Part shown: piece after piece, positions 63,815-64,000 of the stretch
Position numbering within the stretch: the stretch's first letter is position 1
Layout of the letters: every line of letters begins with the position of its first letter
NCBI GenBank assembly: GCA_016209225.1
Contig: JACQWO010000017.1
Span: forward strand, 60,326 to 124,325
Direction of reading: 5' to 3'
Length of the DNA stretch: 64,000 nucleotides
Source of the DNA: Desulfobacterales bacterium
GTDB taxonomy: Bacteria; Desulfobacterota; UBA8473
Position numbers and translations under genes: made by a program
Notes under the pieces: model-generated
What the model saw: only the letters and a program-made list of their open reading frames with translations
What the model was told of the DNA's origin: nothing
Databases searched by the model: none

Positions 63815-63843
63815 ATATAAAAGGAAAAGACAACTTTTGTCAA
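63815..63843 (-). promoter_or_regulatory. Promoter of the dehydrogenase gene
   Basis: On the minus strand, TTGACA (63843-63838) and TTATAT (63820-63815) are 17 bases apart. A TTTTGTC/GACAAAA inverted repeat overlaps the -35 and may be a regulator site. Confidence 0.6.
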
Positions 63844-63961
63844 GACAAAAATAGCATAGCGAATTGCCTCTAATAAAATGTTACCCAAAGAGTGATTAAA
63901 AAAGTATCGTTGACTCATAATACAGAGTTACCAAACACCGACTCCAAAAGGAGGTTTGAAA

Positions 63962-64000
63962 ATGAGTCCACGGTCCAAAAGAGAGTATACTGAGGCGATC
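63962..64000 (+). CDS. Start of a gene leaving the window, maybe a transposase
   Basis: AAAGGAGGTTTGAAA precedes an ATG at 63962, giving MSPRSKREYTEAI and then the window end. This opening recalls DDE-type integrases or transposases whose N-terminus is KREYLEAI..RYK. Thirteen codons cannot prove the family. Confidence 0.4.
   Translation, partial: MSPRSKREYTEAI

Noticed and set aside
63962..64000. Firm call of an insertion sequence at the right edge
   Set aside because: Only 13 codons are visible; kept as a low-confidence partial gene.

Overview
The window looks like a chromosomal segment of an anaerobic Gram-negative bacterium, most likely a Desulfobacterota (deltaproteobacterial) sulfate reducer or syntroph. 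I infer this from three things. There is an HdrABC-MvhD-MetFV block typical of the methyl branch of the Wood-Ljungdahl pathway. There is an etfBA plus ETF:menaquinone oxidoreductase block typical of anaerobic beta-oxidation. There is also an outer-membrane porin with a signal peptide. No rRNA or other taxon-defining gene is present, so this placement is an inference.

Region 1 (1-6500, mostly minus strand) is an accessory island. It holds a RAYT transposase with its REP repeats and a dense run of toxin-antitoxin genes: XRE-ImmA/IrrE with a cut PIN-like partner, a VapB-like orphan, a zeta-like kinase, VapBC, a RelB orphan, a frameshifted HigA, and MazEF. It also holds remnants of a restriction-modification enzyme and of a duplicated small gene. 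Region 2 (6525-23558, plus strand) is energy and C1 metabolism: fbp, a PAS sensor kinase, then metF-hdrC-hdrB-hdrA-mvhD-metV-metF with two signalling proteins, then cooC, a ketopantoate-reductase-like gene and a NuoF/GltD-type oxidoreductase. In mvhD an in-frame TGA sits where the family has a cluster cysteine, which reads as selenocysteine. Region 3 (23576-28651) is a TetR regulator followed by etfB, etfA and the membrane Fe-S ETF oxidoreductase. A TetR-type palindrome lies just downstream of matching promoters before both tetR and the metF-hdr operon, suggesting that one regulator couples acyl-CoA oxidation to the C1 branch.

Region 4 (28713-38703) is mixed housekeeping: a K+ channel, a zinc-ribbon membrane protein, hpt, a porin, a lipoprotein, a PIN toxin pair, tungstate uptake tupABC (tupA has lost its signal-peptide start), ilvD and tRNA-Gly(CCC). 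Region 5 (38896-49763) is the classical rimP-nusA-infB-DUF503-rbfA-nrnA-truB-rpsO-pnp translation cluster. It ends in an in-frame fusion of a truncated PNPase to an M16 peptidase.

Region 6 (49829-57633) is a minimal type I-F2 (I-Fv) CRISPR-Cas locus: 21 repeats of 28 bp with 20 spacers of 32 bp, cas6f, cas5fv, cas7fv, cas2-3 and cas1. There is no cas8f. The Cas2-3 protein appears to have lost the segment carrying Walker A, and a decayed second cas6f tail lies beside the leader. Region 7 (57723-64000, minus strand) has a DnaQ-like exonuclease, a WYL regulator, a DUF4143 ATPase, a CBS protein, an unknown conserved protein, a short-chain dehydrogenase and the first codons of a gene leaving the window.

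Intergenic DNA is unusually rich in small repeats: a terminal-inverted-repeat family (GTAACTAYTCAG ends) that supplies stop codons to neighbouring genes, two 153-bp copies of another palindromic element in opposite orientation, and many runs of degenerate tandem heptamers able to form hairpins.
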